From Couchioplanes caeruleus (GTDB lineage Bacteria; Actinomycetota; Actinomycetes; Mycobacteriales; Micromonosporaceae), in contig NZ_RJKL01000001.1 of NCBI RefSeq assembly GCF_003751945.1, positions 6,882,001 to 6,946,000 on the forward strand: DNA of 64,000 nucleotides. Reading direction: 5' to 3'. Of the stretch, positions 1 through 8,898 are shown piece by piece (within the stretch, counting starts at the first letter, position 1; each line of letters begins with the position of its first letter). Below the pieces are notes generated by a model. The model searched no databases, was not told where the DNA came from, and saw only the letters and a list, made by a program, of their open reading frames with translations. The position numbers and the translations under genes were made by a program.

Positions 1-732
1 CTGCCGGACGACGCCGCCGGCCTGGAACGCTTCAGCTTTACGGTTGTCGAAGCACTGGCCGATCGGGTTGCCGTCCTGAAGCCGCAGTCGGCGTTTTTCG
101 AGAGATTTGGATCACGCGGCATCGCCATCCTTGAGTCAACTATCCGACAGTCACGAGAGGCCGGTGCGCTCGTGCTTCTGGACGTCAAAAGGGGCGACAT
201 CGGCTCGACGATGGCCGCGTACGCGAGTGCATATCTCGATCCGGACAGTTCTCTGCGTGCTGACGCGATTACTGTGAGTCCCTATCTCGGCGTCGGCTCG
301 CTGCGGCCGGCATTCGACGCGGCGGCCGCGCACGGCGGCGGTGTCTTCGTCCTGGCGCTCACCTCGAACCCCGAGGGCCCGTCCGTCCAACATGCGCAGA
401 CGGCCGCCGGCCGGACCGTCGCGCAGACCGTAATCGACGAGATTTCCCAGCTCAACGCGGGTGCGAGCGATCTCGGAAGCGTGGGGTTGGTGGTCGGCGC
501 GACGATCGGCCGGACCGGTCACGACCTCTCCGCGGTCAACGGCCCGCTGCTCGCCCCGGGCCTCGGGGCCCAGGGCGGCGACCCCGCCGGGCTCGCGGCG
601 ATCTTCGGCGGGAGCCTGCGGAACGTGCTGCCGTCGTACTCACGCGAGGTTCTCTCCGCGGGCCCGGACGCGGCCGCGCTGCGGGCCGCCGCGGAGCGCG
701 CCGCGACCGCCTGCGGGGCCGTGATCGGGTGA
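1..732 (+). CDS. pyrF: Orotidine 5'-phosphate decarboxylase (5' end outside window)
   Basis: Last enzyme of de novo UMP synthesis; decarboxylates OMP to UMP in the cytoplasm. The reading frame is open from base 1 and the start codon lies upstream, so about 243 residues of the C-terminal part are seen. The catalytic Lys-Asp motif reads LDVKRGDIGSTMAAYA (bases 175-222), the form found in the mycobacterial-type (type 2) PyrF. A later ATG-free stretch rules out a start inside the window. The gene is followed by mihF on the same strand, the usual actinobacterial order in which pyrF closes the pyrimidine operon. Identity is secure; only the N-terminus is unknown. Confidence 0.95.
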   Translation: MPDDAAGLERFSFTVVEALADRVAVLKPQSAFFERFGSRGIAILESTIRQSREAGALVLLDVKRGDIGSTMAAYASAYLDPDSSLRADAITVSPYLGVGSLRPAFDAAAAHGGGVFVLALTSNPEGPSVQHAQTAAGRTVAQTVIDEISQLNAGASDLGSVGLVVGATIGRTGHDLSAVNGPLLAPGLGAQGGDPAGLAAIFGGSLRNVLPSYSREVLSAGPDAAALRAAAERAATACGAVIG

Positions 733-870
733 AACGGGCCGCTTACCAGGCCCGGCCGCACGCCGGTGAGGGGTACCCCCACGTTGCCGAATGCGCCATT
801 GACCGCTAGTTTTCCCGGCGCCGGGAACCACATGCCCCTTTGGTTCCCAGGCACACCACGTTTCACAGAA

Positions 871-893
871 GCGCCGGTATTCACTACCGGCGC
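871..893 (+). other. Hairpin in the mihF 5' region
   Basis: A perfect 9-bp inverted repeat (GCGCCGGTA / TACCGGCGC) with a 5-base loop TTCAC ends 12 bases before the Shine-Dalgarno sequence of mihF. It has no T-tract. It could end the pyrF transcript, or stabilise or regulate the mihF mRNA; the sequence does not decide. Confidence 0.5.
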
Positions 894-915
894 GATAGGG
901 ACCTGAGGAGAACTG

Positions 916-1233
916 GTGCCGCTCCCGTCACTGAGCCCCGAGCAGCGTGCCGCCGCGCTGGAGAAGGCTGCGGAGATTCGCAAGGCCCGGGCCGAGCTGA
1001 AGGATCAGCTCAAGTCTGGCAAGACCACCCTCGCCGCCGTGCTCGACCGGGCCGAGGGCGACGACGTCGTCGGCAAGCTGAAGGTCTCGGCCGTGCTCCA
1101 GGCGCTGCCGGGCATCGGCAAGATCCGGGCTACCCAGATCATGGAGAAGCTCAAGATCGCCGACAGTCGTCGCCTTCGTGGCCTCGGCGAGCAGCAGCGT
1201 AAGGCCCTCCTGGGGGAGTTCGCTGCGAACTGA
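916..1233 (+). CDS. mihF: Actinobacterial integration host factor MihF
   Basis: Small nucleoid-associated DNA-binding protein, 105 residues, unrelated in sequence to enterobacterial IHF but named for the same role in mycobacteriophage L5 integration. Essential in mycobacteria. The sequence is highly charged and ends with the helix-two-turn-helix segment LPGIGKIRATQIMEKLKI (about residues 64-81), the conserved DNA-binding part. The GTG start follows GAGGAG by about 6 bases. Position between pyrF and gmk is the conserved one in actinobacteria. The family normally has this length, so the gene is complete. Confidence 0.95.
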   Translation: MPLPSLSPEQRAAALEKAAEIRKARAELKDQLKSGKTTLAAVLDRAEGDDVVGKLKVSAVLQALPGIGKIRATQIMEKLKIADSRRLRGLGEQQRKALLGEFAAN

Positions 1234-1260
1234 CTCACCGGCTCGTGTAGGAATGAGCCT

Positions 1261-1866
1261 GTGAGCATGGATGACGACGCGCGCCCGGCGGCCCGACTCA
1301 CCGTCCTGTCCGGCCCCTCGGGGGTGGGCAAGGACAGCGTGATCGAGCTGATCCGGGCGCGCTCGCCATGGATCAAGCTGTCGGTGTCGGTGACCACGCG
1401 CAAGAAGCGCGACTACGAGACCGACGGTGAGCACTATCACTTCGTCACCCGCTCGGAGTTCCAGCGCCTCGTCGACGGCGACCAGCTCCTGGAATGGGCG
1501 GAGTTCGCCGGCAACCTCTACGGCACACCTCGGGCCCAGGTCGAGGGGTGGCTGTCGCAGGGCCGGCCGGTGCTGCTGAAGATCGACCTGCAGGGCGCCC
1601 GTCAGGTCCGCGGCTCGATGCCCGACGCCCAGCTCGTCTTCCTGGCCCCGCCCAGCGTCGAGGAGCTCCGCCGCCGACTCATCGGGCGCGGCACCGACGA
1701 CGAGGAGACCATCCGCCGCCGCCTCGCCCACGCCGACGAGGAGCTGGCCGCGGAGAAGGAATTCGACCGTACGGTGGTCAACGACTTCGTCGAGCGCGCC
1801 GCGGATGAGCTGGTAGGATTGCTCGGTTCGTCATTCCTGACCCCCGCCCAGGCGCCGGAGTCCTAG
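1261..1866 (+). CDS. gmk: Guanylate kinase
   Basis: Phosphorylates GMP to GDP using ATP. 201 residues, the normal size. The P-loop GPSGVGKDS lies at residues 18-26; the usual S-T after the lysine is D-S here, which keeps the last serine. The GMP-binding segment [17 protein letters not shown] and the [13 protein letters not shown] block follow in family order. The start chosen is GTG at 1261; an ATG two codons later is possible. It sits between mihF and rpoZ, so it is probably co-transcribed with the RNA polymerase omega gene. Confidence 0.96.
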   Translation: MSMDDDARPAARLTVLSGPSGVGKDSVIELIRARSPWIKLSVSVTTRKKRDYETDGEHYHFVTRSEFQRLVDGDQLLEWAEFAGNLYGTPRAQVEGWLSQGRPVLLKIDLQGARQVRGSMPDAQLVFLAPPSVEELRRRLIGRGTDDEETIRRRLAHADEELAAEKEFDRTVVNDFVERAADELVGLLGSSFLTPAQAPES

Positions 1867-1944
1867 GCCGCCAGTCCCTGGCCCGGAGTGGGCAGGAGCG
1901 CGAATCCGCAGGCTCAGCTCCCGAATCGTGAGGAAATCAATTCC

Positions 1945-2208
1945 GTGGGAACCATCGCCAACCCCGAAGGCATCACCAACCCGCCGATCGACGAGCTGCT
2001 CGACAAGACCTCGTCGAAGTACTCTCTGGTGATCTTCGCGGCCAAGCGCGCCCGCCAGGTCAACGCCTACTACAGCCAGCTCGGTGAGGGTCTCCTCGAG
2101 TACGTCGGCCCCCTGGTAGAGACGACGCCGCAGGAGAAGCCGCTCTCCATCGCGATGCGTGAGATCAACGCGGGCTTGCTGACCGCCGAGGCCACCGACC
2201 AGCCCTGA
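1945..2208 (+). CDS. rpoZ: RNA polymerase omega subunit
   Basis: Omega binds the beta-prime subunit and helps assemble RNA polymerase. The start is placed at GTG 1945, preceded by AGGAAA at a good distance, giving 87 residues that begin [19 protein letters not shown]. An in-frame ATG at 1888 would add 19 residues with no family match and a poor ribosome site, so it was not used. The core segment [20 protein letters not shown] is the typical omega signature. The gene lies directly after gmk, as in other actinobacteria. Confidence 0.95.
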   Translation: MGTIANPEGITNPPIDELLDKTSSKYSLVIFAAKRARQVNAYYSQLGEGLLEYVGPLVETTPQEKPLSIAMREINAGLLTAEATDQP

Positions 2209-2238
2209 GCGCCCTCCGGGCACCTTCGAGCAGGTTCC

Positions 2239-2270
2239 GACCCGCGTCCGCTCTGCTGCGGCCGCGGGTC
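2239..2270 (+). terminator. Candidate terminator after rpoZ
   Basis: GACCCGCG (2239-2246) pairs with CGCGGGTC (2263-2270), followed by TTCT. It lies between rpoZ and coaBC and is a plausible intrinsic terminator or attenuator with a short T-tract. Seen by eye only. Confidence 0.5.
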
Positions 2271-2293
2271 TTCTCGTATGACGGGAGTGGGTC

Positions 2294-3517
2294 ATGACCG
2301 AGGTCGTGCTCGGCGTGTGCGGCGGCATCGCCGCCTACAAGGCCTGTGAGCTGCTGCGGCTCTTCACCGAGTCCGGGCACGGGGTCCGGGTCGTCCCGAC
2401 CGCCTCGGCGCTGCGGTTCGTCGGGGAGCCCACCTGGTCGGCGCTGTCCGGGCGACCGGTCACCGCCGGCGTGTGGGACGACGTGCACGAGGTGCCGCAC
2501 GTCCGGATCGGACGGCATGCCGAGCTCGTCGTCGTCGCGCCCGCCACCGCCGACGTGCTCGCCAAGGCCGCCCACGGCATCGCCGACGACCTGCTGACCA
2601 ACACGCTGCTGACGGCGACCTGCCCGGTGGTCTTCGCGCCCGCCATGCACACCGAGATGTGGGAGAACGCCGCCACCCGGGCGAACGTGACCACGCTGCG
2701 CCGACGCGGCCACGTCGTCATCGAGCCCGCGGTCGGGCGGCTGACGGGTGCCGACACCGGCAAGGGGCGGCTGCCCGATCCCCAGGAGATCTTCACGACC
2801 GCGCTGCGGGTGCTGCGGCGCGGCACCGCCGCCGGCGCCGATCTGGCCGGCCGACACGTGGTGGTCACCGCGGGCGGCACCCGGGAGCCGCTCGACCCGG
2901 TCCGCTTCCTCGGCAACCGGTCGTCGGGCAAGCAGGGGTACGCCCTCGCGCGCGCGGCGGTCGCCCGCGGCGCCCGGGTGACTCTGGTTGCGGCGAACGT
3001 CACACTGGGCGCGCCGGCGGGCGCCGACGTCGTAGCGGTCGGCACCACCGAGGAGCTGCGCAAGGCCACGGTCGAGGCCGCCGCCGGAGCCGACGTCGTG
3101 GTCATGGCCGCCGCCCCGGCCGACTTCCGCCCCGCCGACCTGGCCGAACACAAGATCAAGAAGGCGGATGACGGTACGGCGCCGACCATCGCGCTCGTCA
3201 CCAACCCGGACATCGCGGCCGAGATCGGCGCCGCCAAGGGCCCCGGTCAGTTGCTGGTGGCGTTCGCCGCCGAGACCCGTGACGCGCTGGAGAACGCCCG
3301 CGGCAAGCTCACCCGGAAACGCGCCGACCTCATCGTCGTTAACGAGGTGGGCACCGACCTTGTCTTCGGCGCCGACCACAACACGGTGACCATCCTGGGC
3401 GCCGACGGCAGCACCCGCGAGCTCGGCGAACTACCTAAAGACGATGTGGCCGATGCGATATGGGACGAGGTCGTGTCGCGCCTCGAGCCGCAGGCCAGGC
3501 AGGATGGGACGGCGTGA
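2294..3517 (+). CDS. coaBC: Bifunctional phosphopantothenoylcysteine decarboxylase/synthetase
   Basis: Two consecutive steps of coenzyme A synthesis: CTP-dependent joining of phosphopantothenate to cysteine (C-terminal CoaB half) and FMN-dependent decarboxylation (N-terminal CoaC half). The CoaC substrate clamp reads PAMHTEMW near residues 116-123; the usual PAMN is PAMH here. The CoaB half starts with VVTAGGTREPLDPVRFLGN and the following RSSGKQG nucleotide-binding segment, and contains the KIKK motif. 407 residues is normal for the fused protein. ATG 2294 is used. The next gene is metK, with about 76 bases between. Confidence 0.95.
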   Translation: MTEVVLGVCGGIAAYKACELLRLFTESGHGVRVVPTASALRFVGEPTWSALSGRPVTAGVWDDVHEVPHVRIGRHAELVVVAPATADVLAKAAHGIADDLLTNTLLTATCPVVFAPAMHTEMWENAATRANVTTLRRRGHVVIEPAVGRLTGADTGKGRLPDPQEIFTTALRVLRRGTAAGADLAGRHVVVTAGGTREPLDPVRFLGNRSSGKQGYALARAAVARGARVTLVAANVTLGAPAGADVVAVGTTEELRKATVEAAAGADVVVMAAAPADFRPADLAEHKIKKADDGTAPTIALVTNPDIAAEIGAAKGPGQLLVAFAAETRDALENARGKLTRKRADLIVVNEVGTDLVFGADHNTVTILGADGSTRELGELPKDDVADAIWDEVVSRLEPQARQDGTA

Positions 3518-3593
3518 GGCCGGGCCTGCACCCAATGCGCGGCGGTGACTACACTGCCGCGGAACGAACCTTCGACGAAATCCAAGGAGCACC

Positions 3594-4784
3594 GTGGCAC
3601 GCCGCCTGTTCACTTCCGAGTCGGTCACGGAAGGCCACCCGGACAAGATCGCTGATCAGATCAGCGACGGTATTCTCGACGCCCTGCTCTCGCAGGACCC
3701 GCGCAGCCGCGTTGCGGTGGAGACCCTGATCACGACCGGTCAGGTGCACGTCGCCGGCGAGGTGACGACCCAGGCGTACGCGGACATTCCCAGCATCGTG
3801 CGCGAAACCATCCTCGGCATCGGCTACGACTCGTCGAAGAAGGGTTTCGACGGCGCGTCCTGCGGCGTCAGCGTCTCCATCGGCTCGCAGTCGCCGGACA
3901 TCGCCCAGGGCGTGGACAGCGCGGTCGAGCTGCGCGAGGGCAACTCCGAGCACGTCCTGGACGCGCAGGGTGCGGGCGATCAGGGCATGATGTTCGGCTT
4001 CGCCTGCTCGGAGACGCCGGAGCTGATGCCGTTGCCGATCGCGCTCGCCCACCGCCTGGCGCGGCGCCTGTCGGCCGCCCGCAAGGACGGCACGATCCCC
4101 TACCTGCGGCCGGACGGTAAGACCCAGGTCACCATCGAGTACGACGGCCTGCGCCCGGTCCGCCTCGACACGGTCGTCGTGTCGTCGCAGCACGCCGCGG
4201 ACATCTCGCTCGAGTCGCTGCTGACCCCCGACGTCCGCGAGCACGTCATCGCCCCCGAGCTCGAGGGCCTGGGCCTGGACACCGGTGGCTACCGCCTGCT
4301 GGTCAACCCGACCGGCCGGTTCGAGATCGGCGGGCCGATGGGCGACGCCGGCCTGACCGGTCGCAAGATCATCGTGGATACGTACGGTGGCTACGCCCGT
4401 CATGGTGGTGGCGCGTTCTCCGGCAAGGATCCGTCCAAGGTGGACCGGTCGGCCGCGTACGCGATGCGGTGGGTGGCCAAGAACGTGGTGGCGGCGGGCC
4501 TTGCCGAGCGGTGTGAGACGCAGGTCGCGTACGCGATCGGTAAGGCGCACCCGGTGAGCCTGTTCGTGGAGACGTTCGGCACGGAGAACGTGCCGGTGGA
4601 GCGGATCGAGAAGGCCATTCACGAGGTGTTCGACCTGCGCCCGGCCGCGATCATCCGCGATCTGGATCTGCTGCGTCCGATCTACCAGCAGACCGCGGCG
4701 TACGGTCACTTCGGCCGTGAGCTTCCGGAACTGCTCTGGGAGAACACGGACCGCGCCCAGGACCTCAAGTCCGCGGCGGCCTGA
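3594..4784 (+). CDS. metK: S-adenosylmethionine synthetase
   Basis: Makes SAM from methionine and ATP. 396 residues, normal size. Diagnostic segments are GHPDKIADQ (residues 14-22, His15 being catalytic), [12 protein letters not shown], and [19 protein letters not shown]. The start is GTG 3594, after AAGGAG at the right distance. TACACT at 3550-3555 resembles an actinobacterial -10 hexamer, though no good -35 is seen. The 76-base upstream gap is too short for a SAM riboswitch and shows none. Confidence 0.96.
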   Translation: MARRLFTSESVTEGHPDKIADQISDGILDALLSQDPRSRVAVETLITTGQVHVAGEVTTQAYADIPSIVRETILGIGYDSSKKGFDGASCGVSVSIGSQSPDIAQGVDSAVELREGNSEHVLDAQGAGDQGMMFGFACSETPELMPLPIALAHRLARRLSAARKDGTIPYLRPDGKTQVTIEYDGLRPVRLDTVVVSSQHAADISLESLLTPDVREHVIAPELEGLGLDTGGYRLLVNPTGRFEIGGPMGDAGLTGRKIIVDTYGGYARHGGGAFSGKDPSKVDRSAAYAMRWVAKNVVAAGLAERCETQVAYAIGKAHPVSLFVETFGTENVPVERIEKAIHEVFDLRPAAIIRDLDLLRPIYQQTAAYGHFGRELPELLWENTDRAQDLKSAAA

Positions 4785-4906
4785 TCCACGCCACCATGCC
4801 CGGCGGGCGGTCTGGCACCGCCGGGCCGTCCGGTCGTCGGGCATGCTCGGTCAGGGGATCGAGCCTGTCGGTCCGCGGGAGAGTTCGATCGCATTGACGC
4901 AGGAGA

Positions 4907-4936
4907 AGGGTGTCCCGGCCGAGCCCGGGGCACCCT
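4907..4936 (+). terminator. Candidate terminator after metK
   Basis: AGGGTGTCCCGG (4907-4918) pairs with CCGGGGCACCCT (4925-4936), a 12-bp stem with one G-U pair, followed by TTCC. It lies 123 bases after the metK stop and before the chosen priA start, so it may separate the two transcription units. Confidence 0.55.
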
Positions 4937-5034
4937 TTCCGTCTGCCGGGGCGGCCGCGGTTCCGTCTGCCGAGTCGGAGGCTGAGCCCGCGCTGTTCGC
5001 CGGGGGTGTCGTACCCCGGCGCCAGAATGGGCGC

Positions 5035-7182
5035 GTGACGGCGAAGGGCGGAGATCGGGAACCGGCGGCGCTGCTGCCGGTCGCGCGCGTCTGCGTCGAC
5101 GTGCCGCTGCCCCACCTCGACCGGCCCTTCGACTACCTCGTCGCGGCCGCCGACGACGTCGCCGCGCAGCCCGGCGTGCGGGTGAAGGTGCGGTTCGCGG
5201 GCCAGCTCGTCAACGGCTTCCTGCTCGAGCGGGTGGAGTCCAGCTCACACGCCAAACTCGCCTATATCGACAAAGTGGTCTCGGCCGAGCGCGTCCTCGA
5301 CCCCGAGATCGCCCGCCTCGCTCGCGCGATCGCCGACCGATACTCCGGAAGTCTTCCCGACGTCCTGCGGCTCGCGGTGCCGCCCCGGCACGCCCGCGTC
5401 GAGGCCGAGACCACCACCGCCGGCCCTGGGGTCGCTGCGCCTGCGTCCGGTGCGCCTGTGTCCGGCGAGCCGGCGCCTGCCGAGCGCGCCGAACCCGCCG
5501 AGCCGGTCGGTCCCGCCGAGCCGGTCGGTCCTGCCGTGCCCGTCGGCCCTGCCGAGCCGGTCGGTCCTGGCGTGTCGGCGGGCCTTGCTACGTCTGCTGG
5601 TCCCGCTGCGCTCGTTGGTTCCGCTCCGCCGGCCGGTTCCGGCTGGGGCGCCTATCGCGCGGGTGGTCCGTTCCTTCGGGCGCTGGCCCAGGGGAGCGCG
5701 GCGCGGGCGGTGTGGTCCGCGTTGCCCGGTGAGGACTGGCCGGCGCGAATCGCCGAGGCCGCGGCGGCCACGGTGCGGGCGGGGCGGGGTGTGGTCGCCG
5801 TCGTGGCGGATGCCCGGGATCTCGACCGGCTCGATCGTGCGCTGACCACCGCGCTCGGTGACGGACGGCATGTGGCGCTCCATGCCGCCGCCGGGCCCTC
5901 CGAGCGGTACCGACGGTTTCTGGCGGCGAGCCGCCACCGGGTTCCCGTCGTCGCCGGGACGCGGGCGGCCATGTTCGCGCCCGTCGCCGATCTCGGGCTC
6001 GTGGTCATCTGGGACGACGGCGACGACCTGCACGCCGAGCCGCGGGCGCCCTATCCGCACGCCCGGGAGGTGCTGCTCACCCGGGCCCAACTGGCCGGGT
6101 GCGCTGCGCTCGTCGGGGGCTTCGCGCGTACGGGCGAAGCGCAGCAGCTCGTGGAAACCGGGTGGGCGAAGGAGATCACGGCCGCCCGGGACGTGCTGCG
6201 GGCGCGGTGTCCCGCCATCGCGCCCACGGGTGACGATCCGCAGCTCGCCCGGGACCCCGGTGCGGTGACCGCGCGGCTGCCGAGCCTGGCCTGGCAAACC
6301 GCCCGGCAGGCGTTGCAGGCCGGCACGCCGGTGCTCGTCCAGGTGCCCCGGCGAGGCTATCTGCCGTCGGTGGCCTGTGCCGAGTGCCGTACGCCCGCCC
6401 GATGCCCGCACTGTTCCGGGCCGCTCGGGCTGGCCGGTGCCCGCTCGGTGCCGGCCTGTCACTGGTGCGGGCGCGCCGCCGCTGCGTACGCGTGCCCCGC
6501 CTGCGGTGGCCGCCGCCTGCGCGCCTCGGTGACCGGCGCCCGGCGGACGGCCGAAGAGCTGGGGCGGGCCTTTCCGGGAGTGCCGGTGCGCACCTCCGGG
6601 CGCGACGAGATTCTCGACACCGTCCCGGGTGACGCCGCGGTGGTCGTGGCCACGCCGGGCGCCGAGCCGATCGCCGAGGGCGGGTACGGCGCGGTGCTGC
6701 TGCTGGACACCTGGGCGCTGCTGACCCGTGCCGACCTGCGCGCGGCGGAGGAGACGATGCGCCGGTGGCTGTCCGCCGCCGCGCTCGCCCGGCCGGGCCC
6801 GGCGGGCGGAAGGGTCGTGGTCGTCGCCGATGGGTCGCTCGCCCCGGTGCAGGCCCTGCTGCGGTGGGATCCGGGCTGGTTCGCGGCCCGCGAGCTGGCC
6901 GAGCGCCGCGAGCTGCGCTTTCCGCCGGCGGCCCGGTTCGCGAGCCTCACGGGCCGGGCCGAGGCGGTCGCCGAGCTGCTCGCGGCGACCCGCCTGCCCG
7001 ACGACGCGGAGGTGCTCGGGCCCGTACCGGCCCCCGACGAGCAGGAACGCATGCTGGTGCGCGTCTCCCGCGGCCACGCCGCCGCTCTCGCCCGCGCCCT
7101 GCACGAGGGCGCCGCGGTGCGCAGCGCGAAGAAGGCGCCACTACCCGTGCGCGTACAGATCGACCCGGCGGAGCTGTTGTGA
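5035..7182 (+). CDS. priA: Primosomal protein N' (PriA), helicase motifs degenerate
   Basis: PriA recognises stalled forks and starts replication restart. The start is placed at GTG 5035 (715 residues), where PriA homology begins; the frame is open further upstream but that part overlaps metK. The N-terminal 3'-DNA-binding domain (about residues 15-125) is followed by a Pro/Ala/Gly/Val-rich linker (about 127-202), the helicase-like core, and a zinc region with paired cysteines CAECRTPARCPHC and CHWCGRA...CPAC near 447-500. No Walker A GxxGxGKT is present, and the DEEH position reads WDDGDD. Loss of these motifs is known for actinobacterial PriA, which probably acts without ATP-driven unwinding. 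Confidence 0.9.
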   Translation: MTAKGGDREPAALLPVARVCVDVPLPHLDRPFDYLVAAADDVAAQPGVRVKVRFAGQLVNGFLLERVESSSHAKLAYIDKVVSAERVLDPEIARLARAIADRYSGSLPDVLRLAVPPRHARVEAETTTAGPGVAAPASGAPVSGEPAPAERAEPAEPVGPAEPVGPAVPVGPAEPVGPGVSAGLATSAGPAALVGSAPPAGSGWGAYRAGGPFLRALAQGSAARAVWSALPGEDWPARIAEAAAATVRAGRGVVAVVADARDLDRLDRALTTALGDGRHVALHAAAGPSERYRRFLAASRHRVPVVAGTRAAMFAPVADLGLVVIWDDGDDLHAEPRAPYPHAREVLLTRAQLAGCAALVGGFARTGEAQQLVETGWAKEITAARDVLRARCPAIAPTGDDPQLARDPGAVTARLPSLAWQTARQALQAGTPVLVQVPRRGYLPSVACAECRTPARCPHCSGPLGLAGARSVPACHWCGRAAAAYACPACGGRRLRASVTGARRTAEELGRAFPGVPVRTSGRDEILDTVPGDAAVVVATPGAEPIAEGGYGAVLLLDTWALLTRADLRAAEETMRRWLSAAALARPGPAGGRVVVVADGSLAPVQALLRWDPGWFAARELAERRELRFPPAARFASLTGRAEAVAELLAATRLPDDAEVLGPVPAPDEQERMLVRVSRGHAAALARALHEGAAVRSAKKAPLPVRVQIDPAELL
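5497..5568 (+). repeat. Four tandem 18-bp units inside priA
   Basis: Units 5497-5514, 5515-5532, 5533-5550 and 5551-5568 encode AEPVGP, AEPVGP, AVPVGP and AEPVGP, with the third unit the most diverged. They form the core of the linker between the DNA-binding and helicase-like parts of PriA. The repeat is in frame, so copy-number change would alter linker length without breaking the gene. Confidence 0.85.
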
Positions 7183-7260
7183 GCTGAGCGGCGGTGCGAC
7201 CCAGCCGCTGCGCGTACATCCGGTCCGGGCCGCCCACCGCCGCGACCGGCGCGCGGCCGG

Positions 7261-7327
7261 TTGTCGGCGGCTGGTGTCGTCGCGGCCGGTTGTCCACAGC
7301 CGGTCTTACCGTGACCGGTTGTCCACA
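7261..7327 (+). promoter_or_regulatory. 29-bp periodic DnaA-box cluster
   Basis: TTGTCCACA, the DnaA-box consensus of high-GC actinobacteria, occurs at 7290-7298 and 7319-7327 in the same orientation. A third, weaker copy TTGTCGGCG is at 7261-7269. The three are spaced exactly 29 bp, and each is preceded by CCGG. They lie between priA and def, in the only sizeable gap there. Confidence 0.7.
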
Positions 7328-7411
7328 GCCCGGGACGGGCGACTCTGCCGGTCGGGCCGGGCTCCGTAGACTGAGGCTCCCAGTCTTCTCCCGAGTCAGG
7401 AGTGGCACCGC

Positions 7412-7969
7412 GTGACCGTCCAGCCCATCCGTCTCTTCGGCGACCCGGTGCTGCGCACGCAGGCCGACCCGGTCACCGGTTTCGACAAGGAACTGCGCAC
7501 CCTCGTGAAGGACCTCACCGACACCATGCTCGACGAGGGCGGCGCGGGGCTGGCCGCTCCGCAGCTCGGGGTCGGACTCCGGGTGTTCGCCTTCGACGTC
7601 GACGACGTGGTGGGCCACATCGTCAATCCGGTGCTCAGCTTCCCCGACGACGAGGAACAGGACGGCCCCGAGGGCTGCCTGTCCATTCCCGGTGTCTACG
7701 TCGACACCAAACGCCGCCAGAATGTGGTCGCGGAGGGCTTCAACCAGCATGGTGACCCGATCCGCCTGGTCGGCACCGGGCTCATGGCCCGCTGTGTGCA
7801 GCACGAGACCGATCATCTCGACGGGGTGCTCTTCCTGGACCGCCTCGACGCCGCCGCCCGGAAGGACGCGATGAAGCAGATCCGGTCCGCCGACTGGTAT
7901 GACGCCGGCAACCCACCCGTGGTCAAGGCGAGCCCGCACGGCCGCGGCATCTTCGGTCTGGGGCGGTGA
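7412..7969 (+). CDS. def: Peptide deformylase
   Basis: Removes the formyl group from the N-terminal methionine of new proteins. 185 residues. All three metal-site motifs are intact: GAGLAAPQ (44-51), EGCLS (87-91) and HETDH (131-135). GTG 7412 is the first start in the family-conserved frame. TAGACT at 7367-7372 resembles a -10 hexamer, so transcription may begin near 7379. The gene is followed at once by fmt and rsmB, an operon that pairs removal and addition of the formyl group. Confidence 0.95.
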   Translation: MTVQPIRLFGDPVLRTQADPVTGFDKELRTLVKDLTDTMLDEGGAGLAAPQLGVGLRVFAFDVDDVVGHIVNPVLSFPDDEEQDGPEGCLSIPGVYVDTKRRQNVVAEGFNQHGDPIRLVGTGLMARCVQHETDHLDGVLFLDRLDAAARKDAMKQIRSADWYDAGNPPVVKASPHGRGIFGLGR

Positions 7970-7971
7970 CC

Positions 7972-8898
7972 ATGCGCCTGGTTTTCGCCGGTACGCCGGA
8001 GGTCACGCTGCCGTCCCTCGACGCCATCGCGGCGTCCTCGCACGAGCTGGTCGCCGTGGTGACCCGCCCCGACGCCCCTGCCGGGCGGGGCCGGCGGCTG
8101 GTCCGCTCGCCCGCCGGTGCCTGGGCCGACGAGCGTGGCATCGAGGTGCTCACCCCGCAGCGGCCGCGGGAGCCCGAGTTCCAGGAGCGCCTGCGCGAGC
8201 TCGCTCCCGACTGTGTGCCCGTGGTCGCGTACGGCGCACTGGTGCCGCCTCCCGCCCTGGCCATCCCGCGGCACGGCTGGATCAACCTGCACTTCTCGCT
8301 GCTGCCCGCCTGGCGCGGCGCCGCGCCGGTGCAGCACGCCGTCCTGCACGGCGACGAGGTCACCGGCGCGAGCGTGTTCGAGTTGGAGGAGGGCATGGAC
8401 ACCGGCCCGGTGTACGGCACCCTCACCGAGCGGATCCGCGCCACCGACACCTCCGGCGATCTGCTGGGCCGGCTCGCGACCGAGGGCGCGGGACTGCTGA
8501 TCGCCGTGCTCGACGCGATCGAGGCGGGCACGGCCCGGGCCCATCCGCAGCCCGCGGACGGCGTGAGCATGGCCCCGAAGATCACGGTCGAGGATGCGCG
8601 GGTGCGCTGGGACGACCCGGCGTTCGCGGTCGACCGGCGGATCCGCGCCTGCACGCCCGCGCCCGGCGCGTGGACCACCCTGCGTGGCGAGCGGCTCAAG
8701 CTCGGCCCGGTGCGCCCGGTCGCGAACGCGGCCGCGCTCAAGCCGGGCGAGCTGCTGGTCGAGCGCACCCAGGTGCTCGCCGGCACGGCCACGACCCCGG
8801 TCATCCTCGGCGAGGTCCGGGCCGCCGGCAAGAAGCCCATGTCCGCGAGCGACTGGGCGCGCGGCCTGCGGATCAACCCAGGAGAGCAGCTTCAGTGA
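7972..8898 (+). CDS. fmt: Methionyl-tRNA formyltransferase
   Basis: Formylates initiator Met-tRNA using 10-formyl-tetrahydrofolate. 308 residues from ATG 7972. A GTG at 7966 overlaps the def stop but leaves no room for the GGGGCGG ribosome site (7960-7966), which fits the ATG with a 5-base gap. Catalytic residues are in INLHFS (Asn105, His107) and EGMDTGPV (Asp143), with the [11 protein letters not shown] loop at 109-119. It is tightly linked to def and overlaps rsmB by the GTGA junction. Confidence 0.95.
   Translation: MRLVFAGTPEVTLPSLDAIAASSHELVAVVTRPDAPAGRGRRLVRSPAGAWADERGIEVLTPQRPREPEFQERLRELAPDCVPVVAYGALVPPPALAIPRHGWINLHFSLLPAWRGAAPVQHAVLHGDEVTGASVFELEEGMDTGPVYGTLTERIRATDTSGDLLGRLATEGAGLLIAVLDAIEAGTARAHPQPADGVSMAPKITVEDARVRWDDPAFAVDRRIRACTPAPGAWTTLRGERLKLGPVRPVANAAALKPGELLVERTQVLAGTATTPVILGEVRAAGKKPMSASDWARGLRINPGEQLQ

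Noticed and set aside
1888..1944. Longer N-terminus for rpoZ from ATG 1888
   Set aside because: The added 19 residues do not match omega subunits and the ribosome site fits GTG 1945.
3518..3593. SAM riboswitch upstream of metK
   Set aside because: Only 76 bases are available and no SAM aptamer core is visible.
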